Source: AP-15 sp035503615
Lineage (GTDB): Bacteria > Pseudomonadota > Alphaproteobacteria > ATCC43930 > CGMCC-115725
Length of the DNA stretch: 64,000 nucleotides
NCBI GenBank assembly: GCA_035503615.1
Contig: DATJTI010000009.1
Span: 1 to 64,000 of the forward strand
Direction of reading: 5' to 3'
Shown here: piece after piece, positions 63,401-64,000 of the stretch
Layout of the letters: every line of letters begins with the position of its first letter
How positions within the stretch are numbered: position 1 is the stretch's first letter
Position numbers and translations under genes: made by a program
Notes under the pieces: generated by a model
The model's database searches: none
Told to the model about the DNA's origin: nothing
What the model saw: the letters and a program-made list of their open reading frames with translations, nothing else

Positions 63401-63548
63401 AGGTTTTCCCGGTTCGCCAGCTCGAATGCAAAAAGCAAGGATCGGTTGCTCCCGGGAATTGCCAGACGCCTTCATCGACGCGGCGCGGTTCGACGCCTGC
63501 TGCAGCGAGGCCGAGCGAGTCATGCATCGGGATATCAAGTTCACTCAT
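60489..63548 (-). CDS. sulfotransferase-like/coiled-coil/TPR fusion protein
   Basis: A 1019-residue protein. Residues ~35-330 read as a sulfotransferase-type domain: the P-loop-like DPCFLHSSWRTGKTWFFFLF (37-56), YEPFNEALASL, and IVIIKNLWDQWLSYLAQR as the expected 3'-phosphate-binding helix. Residues ~375-690 are an unbroken coiled coil rich in Ala/Glu/Arg. Residues ~725-965 are TPR repeats (APCWVQYGHALKESGRLPEA, VADTHLQLGHVLKLQGQ), close relatives of those in the TPR-GT4 protein. The first domain is AT-rich in DNA, the rest GC-rich. It is the first gene of the four-gene operon, 21 bp before the glycosyltransferase fusion. It may be a scaffold that couples modification to assembly; the sulfotransferase call is by motif only. 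Confidence 0.78.
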   Translation of the reverse strand: MSELDIPMHDSLGLAAAGVEPRRVDEGVWQFPGATDPCFLHSSWRTGKTWFFFLFRHFPETMCFYEPFNEALASLTPDEAVRLGPQSWESGHPSTASYWREYLPLIRKSRGVRLFQPEMPYDWFIPVGGLHGDLRAAELKYLALLTRYAQRRRQIPVFGFSRSLGRIHPIKQRFSGKHIVIIKNLWDQWLSYLAQREANNPYFVRSIFRVIHNQDPFIAYLRDFYSGLKASTDDDPDAVTSQSSEQKIDNILMTLSDSDIFSIFVALHVYLYCNARSAADVLVDSTRLAADQKYREATASDLRELTGLRLSLTDAKETLSFASADHPINRDRIESHVRIAVSMGREGQSQASQQFAEELLEALYAKRAGNEQRFAPLRRRIAVLVTENERLQAAIAERDTAVAVSDAKADETETSLAKAAAELAMLQVQIADLERERDQRAASVEQLEAENSGLRARVGERDIAVVAAESRADAAAADLAKAQDELAAQVQELADSQHREQERASALAQVEAEAAGLRVRAGELAAVETRASGAEADLAEARFEIAGLRAELAETEREMHQRGETEFTLRGDLKRLLRAFERSERHRKDQTQEVDALRVEVTAKRAEAAAAQAQIRSLEVQLAEARRESETQLAAMRRASESELAEARKSNEDYKENIKLVEKERSQREAEVAALSEEVVLLCGDLSATRQVGRELIVATTADVAEQRRHRDRRRALLPPLVGPSHARAVAKGDRARDAKQWELAARHYHKALARDPRDAPCWVQYGHALKESGRLPEAEAAYRHALASAPAVADTHLQLGHVLKLQGQAEAAQAAYLRALALDPDMAHAREELAGLGWSQTHLARLCELSENLGIAGMPPLQEAADAARDRQDWAEAVRLYQEFVTADPSALEIAVQLGHALKEMGEFDRAAQVYYGVIDKTPLDDDLHLQIGHLEKLRRNYAAALTHYQRAAEINPNNGDARRECDALRNQVQLPHPGRADVTRPRQGRTERRDTDELALLDERAGEIYQQLLSAMA

Positions 63549-64000
63549 GCGTCATCCCACCCTTGCCGCGACGAGCGCTGTTGACGAACCCTTTGCCGCG
63601 GCGACCCGCAACCGCGGTAACCGTGGCGGAGTTGATTGTACCGCCGCAGGACGGGCTCTTGGCAAACGACAACGACGGTGCGGGCATCATCAGTCGCAAG
63701 CCGAGCGGCATCAACTGTCGGCTGAGAAGATCCGATCGACAAACCGATCAGCCGATCTTGTCGCCAAATTCTCCGGGGAGGAGCGGCGGCGGCGATCGGG
63801 CGGCCGCTCGTTGTGGAGCCGTCCGTTATAGGGCCGAACGGCGTAAAGTCGCATCATGAGACGATGTATCACCCTCCGCCCTATGGGCCCTCCGGTCTCG
63901 ATGATCGGCAGTCCAATACCCGCGGATGATATCGTCGCGATCGACGACCCGTCGCGTGCCATCGCCCAGCGGCGAGGCCATTCAGCGACGAGGCCATTCA
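63549..64000. other. 452-bp region at the window edge, no supported gene
   Basis: Upstream of the four-gene operon, so it should contain that operon's promoter. No clear gene is seen. A plus-strand frame opens at an ATG at 63856 (MRRCITLRPMGPPVSMIG) and stays open to the window end; it could be the start of a gene but shows no ribosome site or known motif. A short direct repeat closes the window. Confidence 0.35.
63973..64000. repeat. two 12-bp copies (period 16) at the window end
   Basis: CGAGGCCATTCA occurs at 63973-63984 and 63989-64000. It may continue beyond the window. Confidence 0.75.

Noticed and set aside
63711..63962. Minus-strand 83-codon frame at the window end
   Set aside because: Arg-rich, no motif, overlaps other weak frames; looks like chance in GC-rich DNA.

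Overview
The window is chromosomal DNA of a GC-rich Gram-negative bacterium. Gene content and order point to an alphaproteobacterium, most likely in or near the Rhodospirillales. The evidence is the hflK-hflC-DUF2065-degP run, the hom/glpX/recJ neighbourhood, an ilvBHC operon next to miaA, class I PHA synthase plus phasin, and the TPR-glycosyltransferase style of the last 13 kb. This placement is inferred from gene order and protein style; no rRNA gene is present. Coding density is high. I see no insertion sequence, prophage or CRISPR array.

Layout. 0-2 kb: 5' part of glgA (glycogen synthase) behind an orphan PAS histidine kinase. 2-7.7 kb: branched-chain amino-acid genes ilvB-ilvH-ilvC, miaA, and divergent serB. 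7.7-12 kb: envelope quality control (DegP-type protease, DUF2065, HflC, HflK). 12-19 kb: Mrp Fe-S carrier, SpoU methyltransferase, DTW-domain tRNA enzyme, galU and a phosphohexomutase (nucleotide-sugar supply), SPOR-fused DD-carboxypeptidase. 19-32.5 kb: phasin, NIPSNAP protein, esterase, alcohol dehydrogenase, leucyltransferase Bpt, PcaB-like lyase, recJ, glpX, a secreted beta-propeller protein, hom, OmpA-like lipoprotein. 32.7-48.8 kb: phaC, tRNA-Ala(CGC), yggT-DUF167-NnrU, hicAB, argG, quinone oxidoreductase, bioB, multicopper oxidase, a split ThDP decarboxylase, panC, glgC, an SDR, MsrQ. 49.2-50.6 kb: an MFS transporter gene broken by a one-base frameshift.

50.9-63.5 kb is the most unusual part. 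It is a glycan or surface-polymer island of very large multidomain proteins. Two plus-strand genes (TPR-GT4 and a sulfotransferase-like protein) converge on a tight four-gene minus-strand operon: sulfotransferase-like/coiled-coil/TPR fusion, GT4-DUF4214-GT9 fusion, TylF-like methyltransferase with an extra N-terminal module, and secreted beta-helix protein. Base composition switches sharply inside the two largest genes: AT-rich at the N-terminal catalytic domains, GC-rich over the C-terminal modules. This suggests imported catalytic domains joined to resident modules. It is the best candidate here for an undescribed system, possibly synthesis of a sulfated and methylated polysaccharide or glycoconjugate.

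Two themes run across the window. Carbon storage appears at four separate loci (glgA, glgC, phaC, phasin), with glpX, galU and a phosphohexomutase handling the sugar phosphates. Short tandem duplications with periods of about 15-30 bp occur at many gene ends, linkers and intergenic gaps.
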